A stretch of 64,000 nucleotides of DNA from Alphaproteobacteria bacterium (GTDB lineage Bacteria; Pseudomonadota; Alphaproteobacteria; Rhodobacterales; Rhodobacteraceae): NCBI GenBank assembly GCA_030425145.1, contig JAUHVK010000015.1, forward strand, positions 46,881 to 110,880. The letters run 5' to 3'. Below the pieces are notes generated by a model, which was not told the origin of the DNA, ran no database searches, and saw only the letters and a program-made list of their open reading frames with translations. Shown here piece by piece: positions 40,304 through 49,067 of this stretch (positions are counted from its first letter, which is position 1; every line of letters begins with the position of its first letter). Position numbers and translations under genes: made by a program.

Positions 40304-41199
40304 GTGTCAGGACCGTCCGGGTAAAGAGCTGCGTTGAGCTGGGAGACGGCTACGGCGGTGCGCGGCCCAAAGCCGAGCATCAAGAGACCGTCCATGCGGA
40401 CCACCGACCGCGTTTGAGCCGCTGGGGTCAAACGGATCGCAGGCATGGCGAACAGGTCATCATCCGCCGCGCCATGGTCGCCGCCACGATCCATCATCAG
40501 AATGACGTCCGGTGCCGCCAGCCCGACGGCTTCATCGGTGATCTGTTTGTAGTCTTTATACTCCGTCACCGCATTTATACCTCCGGCCATGCGAATGATC
40601 GCATCGGCTGCGGTGCCGCTACCGCTTGCGTTGATCTTGCCGCCCTGAGTGGAGATTACGAACAATACGCGTTTGCGCTCTGACGTCGGGCGATCTGCAT
40701 CGGCAAGTGCCTTGGTCAGGCTGGCTTTGACCTCTGCTGCCAGATCGGACGCCTTTTCCGGAACGCCAAGCGCATCACCGACGATCTCGATCTTTCGCAG
40801 GATACCTTCGGCGCTGCGGGCTTCGGGCACTTCGACAAAGCGCACATCGGCCGCACGGATCACGTCGATGGCTTGGGGTGGGCCTGCGCCTTCTTCGGAC
40901 AGGATCAGGGATGGCCCGACCGACAATACGCCTTCGGGCGAAAGCGCCCTGAGATAACCGACATCCGGCAGGGCCGTGACCTCGGGTGGGTAGGTCGATG
41001 TGGTGTCCCGACCGCTCAGGCGGTGCTGTTGACCAAGGGCGACCACGATTTCGGTCACCGAACCGCCGAGGGAAAGAACATCCGGGTGCAGGTTTGTCTG
41101 GTCCGCCTGTTGCGCGCTGACGGTCAACGCCATGAAAATGGCAAACCCAGCAGTCCAAAGAGCCGTAAAGGCGGCAAAACTGTCGCGACGAGGGGTCAT
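40300..41199 (-). CDS. hmuT: Periplasmic haem-binding protein HmuT
   Basis: Class III solute-binding protein of 299 residues with a signal peptide ending near TVSAQQA. The mature part has VLSLGGSVTEIVVALGQQHRLSGRDTTSTYPPEV, the standard start of haem/cobalamin binding proteins, and PDVILMMDRGG. It delivers haem to HmuUV. ATG 41199 overlaps hmuS by 4 nt. Confidence 0.93.
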   Translation of the reverse strand: MTPRRDSFAAFTALWTAGFAIFMALTVSAQQADQTNLHPDVLSLGGSVTEIVVALGQQHRLSGRDTTSTYPPEVTALPDVGYLRALSPEGVLSVGPSLILSEEGAGPPQAIDVIRAADVRFVEVPEARSAEGILRKIEIVGDALGVPEKASDLAAEVKASLTKALADADRPTSERKRVLFVISTQGGKINASGSGTAADAIIRMAGGINAVTEYKDYKQITDEAVGLAAPDVILMMDRGGDHGAADDDLFAMPAIRLTPAAQTRSVVRMDGLLMLGFGPRTAVAVSQLNAALYPDGPDT

Positions 41200-42248
41200 G
41201 CTGCCACCTCTTCGCGTGTGGGGAGGTCCGCGACGAGGCGGTTCCAAGCCGGGCGCGAGTCGCGACCTTCCTTACCGACGCCGAAGACCTGGAAGATCAA
41301 CCCGCCGTCAGCATCAAACGCTTCGACCGAGATGGCAGGCCCCCGTTGTGTCGGTTTCTCGATGGCCCACAGCTCGGCAATCTTATCGCGCCGAAGATGC
41401 AGATTAAAACCGGGATCCATGACGTTCTGCCACGGGCCCATCGGAGTCAGTGTTTGGATGGGACCGGTATGGATCTGGATGCAGCCCATGTTGCCGACAA
41501 AGATCATCACCTCGATCCCGGCATCGCGTACGGCTTCTAGCATTGTGTTCGCGGCGTCGGGCATGAGCTGTCTCGCAAACGGAGCACCGGCGATCCGGTA
41601 CGCCCCGAGGCGGTTCATTTTGAGTTTGGCGCAGAGGCGCAGAAATTGGTGTGTGTCGGTCAGGCGAGTCCATTCGGCGCGCAGAAGATCGGCCTTTTCC
41701 GGTCGGGATTTCGGGCCTTCGACGGGGGAGCGGGGGGCTGTCGGTTGCTCCTGCGGCTGGTCGGCATGGGCAAGCCGCGCCAGCACGTCGTGCCACGCGT
41801 CGTGGTTCGATCCTTCGCGCAGGTGGATCTTGTGCACCGCATCTCCTGCAGCGTCGAAGACTTGCAGCGACCGGCGCGGGCCTGCGTCGGACTGGGTTTC
41901 GACAGCGAAGCCATGCACCCAATGCTTGGGAAAGATGCGCAGGTCGATGTCATCGGTGAGGGTCATCGATGCATGTTCGCCGGGGTGATAATTGCCGTAG
42001 CGACCAACCTTTTCATGGACGCAGGCATCGACACGGGTCAGTGCCATCACTTCACCCAAATCTTCGGCCGCAGGGATGATCGCGTCAGGATGAGCGGTGA
42101 TCCGCGTGGTGCCCTCGCCAATTGTGGCCGCGAGCAGTTGCGCCTCAGATATACCAAGCTGGTCGGCCGCATCCCTTGCGCGGAGTTTCGGGTGTTCGGC
42201 CATAAAGGACCGGATGTCGTGCGGAGTGACAGCTTTCTGCTGGGTCAT
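41196..42248 (-). CDS. hmuS: Haemin-degrading/haem-transfer factor HmuS (HemS/ChuS family)
   Basis: Cytosolic protein of 350 residues with the two-repeat HemS fold: HPKLRARDAADQLGISEAQLLA at the N-terminus, VMALTRVDACVHEKVGRYG, then the second copy with GNMGCIQIHTGPIQTL and DPGFNLHLRRDKIAELWAIEKPTQRG. It binds haem and either stores or degrades it. Since an IsdG-type enzyme is also encoded, its division of labour is open. The start at 42248 has GAGG at good spacing. First gene of the hmuSTUV transcript. Confidence 0.92.
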   Translation of the reverse strand: MTQQKAVTPHDIRSFMAEHPKLRARDAADQLGISEAQLLAATIGEGTTRITAHPDAIIPAAEDLGEVMALTRVDACVHEKVGRYGNYHPGEHASMTLTDDIDLRIFPKHWVHGFAVETQSDAGPRRSLQVFDAAGDAVHKIHLREGSNHDAWHDVLARLAHADQPQEQPTAPRSPVEGPKSRPEKADLLRAEWTRLTDTHQFLRLCAKLKMNRLGAYRIAGAPFARQLMPDAANTMLEAVRDAGIEVMIFVGNMGCIQIHTGPIQTLTPMGPWQNVMDPGFNLHLRRDKIAELWAIEKPTQRGPAISVEAFDADGGLIFQVFGVGKEGRDSRPAWNRLVADLPTREEVAA

Positions 42249-42323
42249 GGGCATCCTCGGAGTGAAGTTCAGGTCCGATGGCTGCGCCCAGATGTGTCGG
42301 TGCGTGGCTTTCGTAAATTACTT

Positions 42324-42336
42324 GACTGTTTTAGTC
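42324..42336. promoter_or_regulatory. Candidate iron-responsive dyad between hmuS and hmuR
   Basis: TTGACT-N5-AGTCTGA contains GACT-GTTTT-AGTC, a perfect dyad of 4-bp half-sites in the divergent hmuS/hmuR promoter region. The same pattern occurs upstream of hemP. It could act on both transcripts. Confidence 0.5.
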
Positions 42337-42444
42337 TGATATGTGAGAGGCTGCAACCCACGGCGATCCTGTTGATCGCAACTTTCTCAATTCATGCCGC
42401 GCCAGCCTTCGCAAGCTACGGTTTTCAAATGAAGGATGGCGTTT

Positions 42445-44481
42445 ATGCTCACCCCCATGTTGCGCGGGACAACCGCGCTTGTTTGCTTGTCACTTGCGGC
42501 CCCCGTCGCCGCTCAGGACGATCCCGGTTTTCTGGGCACTCTGATTCTCACTGCGGGAAAACGCGACCTCAGCTTTGGCACCGCACTGTCGCGCAGCGTG
42601 GTGGACGAGACCGAAATTCAGGATCGGCAGGCCAGCACGGTTGCACAGTTGATCGACTCAGTTCCCGGTGTGACCCTCGTCAACGGGACGACACCGCAAG
42701 GTTCCGGGATAAACATCCGGGGATTTGGCGCGAACACCACCTTTGGCTCTGACCAGAAGATCGCGGTTCAGGTCGATGGGGCCAGTGTGGGGTCGGAAGA
42801 ACTTTACCGGATCGGCACGCAGCTCTTCACCGATCCTTTCCTTTACCGCCAGGTCGATGTGCTGCGCGGGACCATCGGCAGTTTCGCCTATGGGTCGGGA
42901 ATTGTCGGCGGTGTGGTCAGTTTGGAAACAAAAGACGCCAGCGATTTCACGGACGGGCAAACCGGGTTTGGCGGTTCGCAGACCTTTGAGCTAAGTTCGA
43001 ACGGATCAGGCAAGGTCAGCTCCACCAATTTGGCGTGGATGCCGACAGAGCGTGCGGAATTTCTGCTGAATTATACGCTGCGTGATCAGGATGATCTGAC
43101 CGACGGGAACGGCGACACCATCGGCAACAGCGCGTTCCGCACGCCGTCCTACCTTGCCAAAGGGAAGGTCACCTTTGGTCAGGACGACGCACAGTCGCTG
43201 ACCTTCAGCCATACGCGCACGCTCGCTGATGACAAGGACGTGCCCTATGATCAATTCGCCACCGATGGCGGCAGTTTCGGAAATGTCGATCGGGTGACCG
43301 ACACGGCGCAAACGGTTCTGGAGTACCGCTTTGACCCGGCCAGCGATCTGATCGACCTGCGCGCGAACCTTTCCCACGCCGACCAGCGGATTGAATATGA
43401 TTACATCGCGGGGTCTTCGCCGCTGGAAGGGACGCCGAGCTTTCCGTTTCTTGTGAACACCGTAGATGCAGAGCAGCGGTACGAAACGACCAAGCTGTCC
43501 GTGTCTAACCGCGCCCTGTTCAGCACCGGTGACGTGTCGCATGACATGCTGGCCGGTTTCGATCTGCAACGGCGGGAGAGGGCGGACAATACGGCTGCGG
43601 GTGCGCCGGGTGGCACCAATGATCGTTTTGCTGTCTTTGTCGTAGATGAAATGAGTTTTGGGCGGGTCACCCTGACCCCGGCGCTCCGCTATGAAACCTC
43701 GCGGATTGAAAGTGCTGCATCATTGGTCGGCGTGCCGAACACCTACGAGAGCGATGCGCTCATGGGCGGTGTGGCGCTGTCCTATGACTTCGACAACGGT
43801 CTCTCGGTATTCGGCAGCGCGGCCTATACCGAAGGTCTGCCGATCATCGACGATCTTGGAACGAGTGAAACGGCGCAGCGGCGGATCGGCATGCCCGAGA
43901 AGTCGCACACATTCGAAGTAGGCGCCGAATATGCGGGCGACGACGTTTTTGCGCCCGGCGACCGGCTGACGCTGCGCGGCACGCTTTACCAAACCGAGCT
44001 TTGGGACATCACCAGCTACACCGTTTCCGAGTCAACGTCGGCCGAGTTGGAGCGCGTCGAAACCTCCGGGTTTGAGCTTGAAGCCTCATACGGTATGGCG
44101 AACGGGTTTTACGTGGATGTGGCAGGCCATCTTGGCGAAGGCACCGAGTTCAATCCCGATGGCAGTTCGACAACATGGCGCAACAGTCCGGCTGATCGCC
44201 TTCAGGTCGCGCTGGGCCGGAAATGGGACGATCATTTAGACCTCAGCTGGGAAATCGTTCAAGCGGCTGACCGCCGCGATGCGCTGGGGGCCGACCTGTC
44301 CGACAGTACGGTTCATAACCTGCGCGCCACGTGGCGCCCGGATCGGGGGCTATTGGACGGGACCGACGTTCGCTTTGGGATCGAGAATGTGCTCGACGCG
44401 GATTACCTCAGTCACCTGTCTTCACCGACGCGCAAGGCGCCTGGTCGCTCGGTCAAGTTGTCACTGACAACCACATTCTGA
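42445..44481 (+). CDS. hmuR: TonB-dependent haem receptor HmuR
   Basis: Outer-membrane receptor of 678 residues. A signal peptide (ALVCLSLAAPVAAQ) is followed by the plug domain (STVAQLIDSVPGVTLVNG, NIRGFGANTT, VLRGTIGSFAYGSGIVGG) and a 22-strand barrel ending in phenylalanine (SVKLSLTTTF). The location opposite hmuSTUV identifies haem as the likely ligand. ATG 42445 with GAAGGA 8 nt upstream is preferred over the track's 42436. Confidence 0.92.
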   Translation: MLTPMLRGTTALVCLSLAAPVAAQDDPGFLGTLILTAGKRDLSFGTALSRSVVDETEIQDRQASTVAQLIDSVPGVTLVNGTTPQGSGINIRGFGANTTFGSDQKIAVQVDGASVGSEELYRIGTQLFTDPFLYRQVDVLRGTIGSFAYGSGIVGGVVSLETKDASDFTDGQTGFGGSQTFELSSNGSGKVSSTNLAWMPTERAEFLLNYTLRDQDDLTDGNGDTIGNSAFRTPSYLAKGKVTFGQDDAQSLTFSHTRTLADDKDVPYDQFATDGGSFGNVDRVTDTAQTVLEYRFDPASDLIDLRANLSHADQRIEYDYIAGSSPLEGTPSFPFLVNTVDAEQRYETTKLSVSNRALFSTGDVSHDMLAGFDLQRRERADNTAAGAPGGTNDRFAVFVVDEMSFGRVTLTPALRYETSRIESAASLVGVPNTYESDALMGGVALSYDFDNGLSVFGSAAYTEGLPIIDDLGTSETAQRRIGMPEKSHTFEVGAEYAGDDVFAPGDRLTLRGTLYQTELWDITSYTVSESTSAELERVETSGFELEASYGMANGFYVDVAGHLGEGTEFNPDGSSTTWRNSPADRLQVALGRKWDDHLDLSWEIVQAADRRDALGADLSDSTVHNLRATWRPDRGLLDGTDVRFGIENVLDADYLSHLSSPTRKAPGRSVKLSLTTTF

Positions 44482-44494
44482 ACTTCAATTGCCG

Positions 44495-44522
44495 CAGGAA
44501 CCGTGTCATAGCACGGTTCCTG
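44495..44522. terminator. Stem-loop between convergent hmuR and YedZ-like genes
   Basis: CAGGAACCGTG-TCATAG-CACGGTTCCTG is a perfect 11-bp stem. It has no T-run, but its place 14 bp after hmuR and 9 bp from the opposite stop suggests a shared transcription end. Confidence 0.65.
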
Positions 44523-44530
44523 TGTGCGCT

Positions 44531-45142
44531 TCAGGCCGCGCGTCGTTCCCCACGCGGGCGAAGATACCAATACCAGACGCGGTAGATTTCGAGAGCGATC
44601 AGCGGGCCGAAATGCACCATTGCGGGCGCCCAACCGTTCCAGTTGTGTAACGCCGCCCAGTGCAGCAGGGTCAGCGCGGCCGCGGCGTAAGTCCAGCGTT
44701 GGAGCCATTTCCACCAAAGACCCATGCGTTGAACAAAGACATCGGCAGAAGTAACGGCCAACGGTACGAAAATCAGGAAAGCCAGCCAACCCGTCCAGAT
44801 ATAGAAGCGTGGCAAGTCTTGAATCACCGCGTCGACCGACGCCTTGTCGGCGAGGTAGAAAACCGTGTGCAATAGCGCATAGCCGAACGCTGCCATACCG
44901 AAATACCGGCGGTTCTTTCGTAGCCATTGTGGACCGCGCCAGCCGCGCAGGATCAACGTCAATGGCGTCGCTAACATCGCGATAATAAGAAACCGGGCCG
45001 AAAACTCACCTGTTGGGTGCAACAGGTGATGAATAACACGCGGGTCGGTGGAGGTAAGTGCCTCGAAGGTAAATCCAATTGCGGGCAGCGCCAATAAAAC
45101 CCAAAGCCAATAGGGTGCAAAGCGGTCCAGTTTTCCAAGCAT
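44531..45142 (-). CDS. Ferric-reductase-like transmembrane protein (YedZ/MsrQ-like)
   Basis: Inner-membrane b-type cytochrome-like protein of 203 residues with about six helices and histidines placed for haem (FGYALLHTVFYLAD, ALTLLHWAALH). It resembles MsrQ, the haem subunit of periplasmic methionine sulfoxide reductase, but no msrP is adjacent. A role in iron reduction near the haem locus is an alternative. ATG 45142 removes four track residues. Confidence 0.78.
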   Translation of the reverse strand: MLGKLDRFAPYWLWVLLALPAIGFTFEALTSTDPRVIHHLLHPTGEFSARFLIIAMLATPLTLILRGWRGPQWLRKNRRYFGMAAFGYALLHTVFYLADKASVDAVIQDLPRFYIWTGWLAFLIFVPLAVTSADVFVQRMGLWWKWLQRWTYAAAALTLLHWAALHNWNGWAPAMVHFGPLIALEIYRVWYWYLRPRGERRAA

Positions 45143-45716
45143 TCTGCTCTCCAATATCGTGTTTCTGAAACGTCACACGGATGGGGTGCAGAATTCCGTC
45201 GATTTGCATGGTGCCACCGAAAGGGGTGGTGAATGTGGAAAGGCGTGTGAGCAAATGAACCCTGCGCTGCGTGGTGACGCAGCGCAGGGCATCCCCGCGG
45301 CACTCGTATTGGCTTACCTACCCAGTTGCAGGGAATGGTTCTTGGGTACCGATCTTGGAACACACAACTCAGGTACAGGTCGTAACGATACGCTTTTGCA
45401 CGTTGGTCGCTGACTAGCGGACCGCCATGTCAGCACGTTGTTCACAGTCTTGCAGTGAAGTGTCACCAATGCAGGCAGAGCACAAAAGCTGCGCATGGCC
45501 AAAAGTAACAATTCGGCTAAGACCGAAGTCGTCAATGCAAAAAAGAACTTCATAAAAAGAAATATTCGATTCCCGATGGAGGCGTATAACACGATTTTTG
45601 CGAATGATGCGTATAATGCTCCAGTATTGACACAAATTATCGTGAAAAGGTGTTGCCACGCGGGCGCACTGTTCCTGATTGCAGATCAGCCCGTGTCTCA
45701 GTGGCCCGACCAAATA
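45143..45716. other. Intergenic region, 574 bp, AT-richer than surroundings
   Basis: No supported gene. The plus-strand ORF 45495-45902 runs into an antisense overlap with the next gene and shows no domain. The stretch 45490-45650 is markedly AT-rich and may hold promoters. A perfect 13-bp inverted repeat lies at 45260-45289. Horizontal origin of part of this stretch is possible but not shown. Confidence 0.5.
45260..45289. repeat. Perfect 13-bp inverted repeat
   Basis: CCCTGCGCTGCGT-GGTG-ACGCAGCGCAGGG. A perfect 13-bp stem with a 4-nt loop, 118 bp upstream of the YedZ-like gene. It has no T-run. It might be an attenuator, a protein site or part of an unrecognised RNA. Confidence 0.7.
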
Positions 45717-46400
45717 CTAAGCTATCTGACTGGGTGTTCCGTTTCTGTCTGGGGTTCGTGCCATCTCAATGCCGATCAGGATGAACCACAGGATCGCGCC
45801 GAGCCCGAACACCGCACCGGCTGTGTCGCCAAGTGCGGGAACAAGTGTAGCAAACCCACCGGCTCCGGCGGCAAGTCCGACGGACGTGACTGGTCGGGAT
45901 AGGCGGCGATGTGCACCACCTGCGACGCTCACGCTCAGTATCCAGGCTGCGCCTGCGATTTCGTTTCCACCGCCAAGGCCAAGCTCGACGCTGTGAAGCA
46001 TTGCCCACAATTCAGTAGCTCCGTCGGGATCGCTGGCAAAGGTCACAAGCACACGCTCTGTCGCCACATTGGCGGTCATCCCAGCGGCAAGGACGAGTGT
46101 TGCCCAGATGAGGCCGAGCGCTTGTGTGACGTTTGCCCACGCTTCTGATGCAGGCCGCAACCGCGCGGCCAGTGCCACCACAAGTACCACCAGCGCGAGG
46201 GCGTTGACGATGTAGATTGTTGTGTTCCAGACGATAATCAGGCCGGGCGATTCATGGATAAAGGCAACCACAGCCGGGATGTCGATCTGCGCGGTTCCAA
46301 AACCCAAAGGAGCAAGGACTGTGACCAAAACGGCAAACCCGAAAAGATAGGTGGCCGCGCAGGTCAAAGCGGCAAAGCCACCGATGCGGGAGAGCGTCAT
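45717..46400 (-). CDS. Polytopic membrane protein of unknown function
   Basis: Protein of 227 residues with six to seven hydrophobic helices, starting MTLSRIGGFAALTCAATYLFGFAVLV. It resembles DUF4386-type proteins only loosely. ATG 46400 overlaps the upstream oxidoreductase stop (ATGA); the 94-residue track extension is arginine-rich and antisense to that gene. Last gene of an AraC-headed operon. Confidence 0.72.
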   Translation of the reverse strand: MTLSRIGGFAALTCAATYLFGFAVLVTVLAPLGFGTAQIDIPAVVAFIHESPGLIIVWNTTIYIVNALALVVLVVALAARLRPASEAWANVTQALGLIWATLVLAAGMTANVATERVLVTFASDPDGATELWAMLHSVELGLGGGNEIAGAAWILSVSVAGGAHRRLSRPVTSVGLAAGAGGFATLVPALGDTAGAVFGLGAILWFILIGIEMARTPDRNGTPSQIA

Positions 46401-47263
46401 GTTGAAGCTCCTTTCTTGGCGTTTCTCGCCAACGCACGAAAGTGATCGGACAGACGCATCGTGCCATGGGCTTCTCCAACCATGTCCATCGCGCACGCGG
46501 TCAGAAAGAACTGCGCTGGGCCGTGCAATCGACGGGGGGTGATCCACGGAAGAAGCGCCAAGCCCGCGCGCCGCAGGACGTCCGGCAGATGCGTGATCTT
46601 GGGCCGAGCGCCGAAGCTGTCGAATGCCAATTCCGCAAGCTGTACTTGGGTGAACACCTCGGGCCCGCCGACGTCGCACCACGCGGTACCGTTCTCGGTC
46701 GCATCTGCCACCGCGGCAGCAAGGTCGGAACCGTGAATGGGGTTGATCCGGGCGTTGCCCGATCCGAATACCCAGACCCGACCAGACCGCGCCATCGACC
46801 AGATTTCCTCCATGTCCGAGAAATAGCCGGACGGTGCGACCACGGTCGAGGCGACAAAGGAGGCCCTGAGAGCATCGACGAAATCCGCCTTTGCCGCCAC
46901 AAGAGGCACCACGCGCATCGCGTCAGCGTTCAAAACGTGCACATAGGCAAACCGGTCGACCCCGGCGCGTTCTGCTTCGCGCAGTAGGTTGAGGTTCGCC
47001 TGATAGTCCACCTCGCGATAGCTTAGCCCGTCGCTCTGGCGGGTGATCCCAAGGGCCGAGACCACGAGGTCGGCACCGTCCATTAATCCGTTCAGGCTGT
47101 CTGGAACGGTGGCCTGTGCCTCGACGATACTGTCTGCGGCCAAAGTGCCTGCAGATTTTGCATTGCGGACCAAGGCGATCACATACCACCCACGCCGCCC
47201 GTATTCGGCGCAAAGAAAGCGGCCCAGATAACCTGTCGCGCCTGCAATAAAGACCGTTTTCAT
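46397..47263 (-). CDS. NAD(P)-binding SDR-type oxidoreductase (NmrA/atypical)
   Basis: Protein of 288 residues with an N-terminal Rossmann motif VFIAGATGYLGRF and the downstream NmrA-like organisation (LVVSALGITRQ, VAPSGYFSDMEEIW). No SDR YxxxK catalytic pair is obvious, so it may be an isomerase-like or regulatory member. It is coupled to the membrane-protein gene that follows. Confidence 0.8.
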   Translation of the reverse strand: MKTVFIAGATGYLGRFLCAEYGRRGWYVIALVRNAKSAGTLAADSIVEAQATVPDSLNGLMDGADLVVSALGITRQSDGLSYREVDYQANLNLLREAERAGVDRFAYVHVLNADAMRVVPLVAAKADFVDALRASFVASTVVAPSGYFSDMEEIWSMARSGRVWVFGSGNARINPIHGSDLAAAVADATENGTAWCDVGGPEVFTQVQLAELAFDSFGARPKITHLPDVLRRAGLALLPWITPRRLHGPAQFFLTACAMDMVGEAHGTMRLSDHFRALARNAKKGAST

Positions 47264-47274
47264 GTCGTATCCTT

Positions 47275-47445
47275 TCACGCCTTTGCCAAACCGGCCAGAG
47301 CAACGAATGCCGTCAGAATGACTGCAATGCAGAGCAGGGTTTCAGAATGACGGGAGCGTTGCTGTGCGTCAGGTGCCTGCGCACCGGTCAGCACGCTGTA
47401 GAGCGCGTCGAATCGGTGGCGGCGAAGTCCAAGCAGGTCGGTCAT
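47275..47445 (-). CDS. Small single-helix membrane protein (below track cut-off)
   Basis: A 56-residue ORF: MTDLLGLRRHRFDALYSV at the N-terminus and one C-terminal membrane helix (TLLCIAVILTAFVALAGLA). AAAGGAGG lies 6-7 nt upstream of ATG 47445, an excellent ribosome site. It is 11 nt before the SDR gene. Family not recognised. Confidence 0.7.
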   Translation of the reverse strand: MTDLLGLRRHRFDALYSVLTGAQAPDAQQRSRHSETLLCIAVILTAFVALAGLAKA

Positions 47446-47468
47446 CGTGGGCCTCCTTTCCCGTCACG

Positions 47469-47834
47469 CTATCCGACAACCGGATGGCCGCGCCCTTTGA
47501 GGCACTCCATCACAATTGCCTTGCGGCGCTCGGAGACGTCCATGGCGTTTGCCACGCCGCCAGCCAGCGCGCCGGCCACTGCACCGCCAAGGGCATCGCC
47601 ATCCTCTTCCACTTCGCCAAGCAAGGCACCAGCACCGGCCCCCAAAGCGACTGCGCCCATGGTTTCCTGATCGAACTGGCGCTGATTGCGGGCGAGCGTC
47701 TGGCACGCGGCCAGATCCGCTGGGAAATCTGCATCCGGTGTGCCGTCGAGGATAGGGGTGTAATTCGCGCCGCTGTCGGCGCAGGCTGCGACCAGCGCTA
47801 CGGCGGCAAGTGCAGAGAGGGTCAGGCGTTTCAT
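47469..47834 (-). CDS. Glycine-zipper lipoprotein
   Basis: Exported lipoprotein of 121 residues with lipobox LVAAC (Cys18). The centre contains a glycine-zipper membrane segment, GAVALGAGAGALLGE and DALGGAVAGALAGGVANA, like outer-membrane SlyB/YMGG-type proteins. AAAAGGA precedes the ATG. Same direction as the AraC gene upstream. Function unknown; envelope integrity is typical. Confidence 0.82.
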   Translation of the reverse strand: MKRLTLSALAAVALVAACADSGANYTPILDGTPDADFPADLAACQTLARNQRQFDQETMGAVALGAGAGALLGEVEEDGDALGGAVAGALAGGVANAMDVSERRKAIVMECLKGRGHPVVG

Positions 47835-47950
47835 ATGGTAAGTCCTTTTGCATCCAAGTTGATGCGCAAGGATTTATTCAAGCTGGCTGAATGCCGGGAT
47901 GACCGCAGGTATCAATGAATTGACACTTGGTGCCAAAACCGTGGTCCGGC

Positions 47951-48976
47951 TCAGGAATACGCCTCTCGGAAACTACTGGGGCTGTGACCGGTCCATCGTT
48001 TGAAGGCGCGTACAAAAGAGGACGCTTCTGAAAAGCCAAGCAAGTAGGCGGTTTCGTTGACCGAGACCTTGCGCGCGGTCAGGTAATCCCGCGCCATGCG
48101 CTGTCGCAGATCGTCATGGATTTCGGCAAAGGTTACACCTTCGTCCTTGAGCCGCCGATACAGGGTCTGTCGGCTCATCCCAAGATCGCGTGCGACCTTA
48201 TCCATAGACAGGGTGCCTTGATGCAGGTCTGGCAGAATGTGCGCTTCGATCTCGGCGCGCAGAGTGTTGCTCTGACCTAGGTCTTCCAACAGCTTATCGG
48301 CGTGACTGGTGAAGACGCCGAAGACATAGGCGTTGCCCGGTTCGAATTCGGTTTGGTCGGATACCCAGACCGGGTCGATGCGCAGCGCGTTCCGCTTGGC
48401 CTCAAAACGCACGGGAATTTGGAAAAGGTCCGGGTATTCCGCGACATGCGGGGGAGGGGCGTAGGTGACCTCCATCTCAATTGCGAAAGTCTGATCCGGG
48501 AATGAGCGGCGGAACTCGCTGATGAAGCGCGCAAATGAGGCTTCCAGCCCGATATAGTCCGGCCCCTGAATTGGGAGGTGATCAACGATCCAGACCTCGT
48601 CCCTGTCATGCAACAATTCGAACCTGTCGCGATGTCCAAGATTGTCGTTTTCCGTCATGAGCCGCAGGTATCGGTTCAGTTGCTCGATGGAATGCGGCAA
48701 GGATGCCGAGTGATGAACGATCTGCCCTACGACAGAAATCATCTCAAGGCGGGATTCCAACGTGTGCCGGAGCAGGAGTGCTGTATCACCCGTCGCGGCC
48801 ATCCCGGCGGCGATCAGCGCTTGGTAGGATGTGACGGGAACGCGGTTGTCCTGATCGACCAGATCGGCAGGGTTCAAACCGGATGCTTTCAGCAAATCAT
48901 CGCGATCGGCACCACGGGACACAGTGTAGTCGAGAAGCGCCGACACGAACCCTGCCGCCATCATCTGCTCTGCCAT
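47951..48976 (-). CDS. AraC-family transcriptional regulator
   Basis: Regulator of 341 residues with an N-terminal 'arabinose-binding domain of AraC'-type region (about 15-200) and a C-terminal double helix-turn-helix: LSMDKVARDLGMSRQTLYRRLKDEG and VSVNETAYLLGFSEASSFVRAFKRWTGHSPSSFR. It resembles OruR/ArgR-like or virulence-type regulators. It probably controls the lipoprotein-SDR-membrane genes downstream. Effector unknown. Confidence 0.9.
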   Translation of the reverse strand: MAEQMMAAGFVSALLDYTVSRGADRDDLLKASGLNPADLVDQDNRVPVTSYQALIAAGMAATGDTALLLRHTLESRLEMISVVGQIVHHSASLPHSIEQLNRYLRLMTENDNLGHRDRFELLHDRDEVWIVDHLPIQGPDYIGLEASFARFISEFRRSFPDQTFAIEMEVTYAPPPHVAEYPDLFQIPVRFEAKRNALRIDPVWVSDQTEFEPGNAYVFGVFTSHADKLLEDLGQSNTLRAEIEAHILPDLHQGTLSMDKVARDLGMSRQTLYRRLKDEGVTFAEIHDDLRQRMARDYLTARKVSVNETAYLLGFSEASSFVRAFKRWTGHSPSSFREAYS

Positions 48977-49067
48977 TGCCGGTTCTCATCTTGTTGATCC
49001 GGCGACAGCATAGGCCATCATTTCAAATCGACGGAACCCCCAGCACGGCAAAAGCCGGTGGACCGGG

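Noticed and set aside
45495-45902. 135-residue plus-strand ORF in the AT-rich gap
   Set aside because: Its second half is antisense to the membrane-protein gene, its composition changes midway and no domain is visible.
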